41,950 nt of DNA, taken from a bacterium. Its GTDB lineage: Bacteria > Verrucomicrobiota > Kiritimatiellia > RFP12 > UBA1067. The notes under the pieces were generated by a model. The model saw nothing but the letters and a program-made list of their open reading frames with translations. It was not told where the DNA came from and ran no database searches. The stretch covers positions 1 to 41,950 of the forward strand of contig JANYBJ010000313.1 of NCBI GenBank assembly GCA_025360845.1, in the 5' to 3' direction. Both the position numbers and the translations under genes were made by a program. This document shows, piece by piece, positions 41,860 to 41,950 of the stretch (within the stretch, counting starts at the first letter, position 1; every line of letters begins with the position of its first letter).

Positions 41860-41950
41860 CTATTTGACTTGTGGCTTGGGGGTTCTCAACCCGAACGTCT
41901 TCAGTGTCGAGAGAACGGCTTTTCTAAAGTTCACGTCAGAGGCGTTGGTG
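41860..41950 (-). CDS. Unidentified gene, C-terminal 29 codons
   Basis: The minus-strand frame is open from the window edge to a TAG at 41860-41862 and reads ...DVNFRKAVLSTLKTFGLRTPKPQVK. The amphipathic helix followed by a short basic tail looks like a real protein end, but is too short to name a family. The rest lies outside the window. Confidence 0.4.
   Translation of the reverse strand, partial: TNASDVNFRKAVLSTLKTFGLRTPKPQVK

Overview
The window is a high-GC bacterial segment. It looks like an anaerobic, polysaccharide-degrading member of the PVC superphylum, with Kiritimatiellota/Lentisphaerae as the best guess. This rests on the gene mix: many secreted glycan-active enzymes, a sodium symporter for sugars, a formate-hydrogenlyase-like membrane complex without respiratory genes, and an HTH-EIIA regulator. 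Several families of small intergenic inverted repeats also fit. No rRNA or marker protein is present, so the taxonomy is inference.

Left part (1-6300): the 3' end of rsmI, then a small defence-type accessory stretch. It holds a DUF1016/YhcG-type PD-(D/E)XK nuclease, an AT-rich pair (a small unknown protein overlapping an HNH endonuclease gene), an isolated radical SAM protein whose gene carries a perfect 30-bp inverted repeat inside its reading frame, and an AbiE-type toxin-antitoxin pair. From 6346 to 9789 come a divergent pair of secreted proteins: a beta-propeller-like protein and an SGNH hydrolase.

Centre (9795-29808, all minus strand): an L-arabinan/L-arabinose utilisation locus. Transcription runs GH127 - sodium/solute symporter - GH51 - araB - araD - atypical isomerase - GH51 - GH127 - spermidine-synthase-like gene. 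Upstream lie an AraC-type regulator with a LacI-like sensor domain (XylR type) and a ricin/esterase/SMP-30 fusion protein. Just ahead of the first GH127 gene are two 15-bp repeats exactly 21 bp apart. They abut a promoter with 17-bp spacing, the arrangement expected for activation by an AraC-type dimer. Secreted arabinofuranosidases would release L-arabinose, the symporter would import it, and isomerase, kinase and epimerase would pass it to D-xylulose 5-phosphate. The isomerase is not classical AraA; it belongs to the FucI-like fold and has an added four-cysteine motif. A medium-chain polyol dehydrogenase (29981-31006) is divergent from this locus.

Right part (31153-41334, minus strand): an HTH-EIIANtr regulator with a strong promoter, followed by a seven-gene operon for a complex I/group 4 hydrogenase-like membrane complex: two HyfB-like, one HyfC, one HyfE, one HyfF, one HyfG (NuoC-NuoD fusion) and one ferredoxin-small subunit fusion. 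The large subunit has lost the Ni-binding cysteines; RxCGxC has become TLSGDS. It is therefore an energy-converting hydrogenase-related (Ehr) complex, not a hydrogenase, and its electron donor and acceptor are unknown. This is the most interesting system in the window. The right end has tRNA-Ala(CGC) with a terminator, a repeat-filled gap and the last codons of an unidentified gene.
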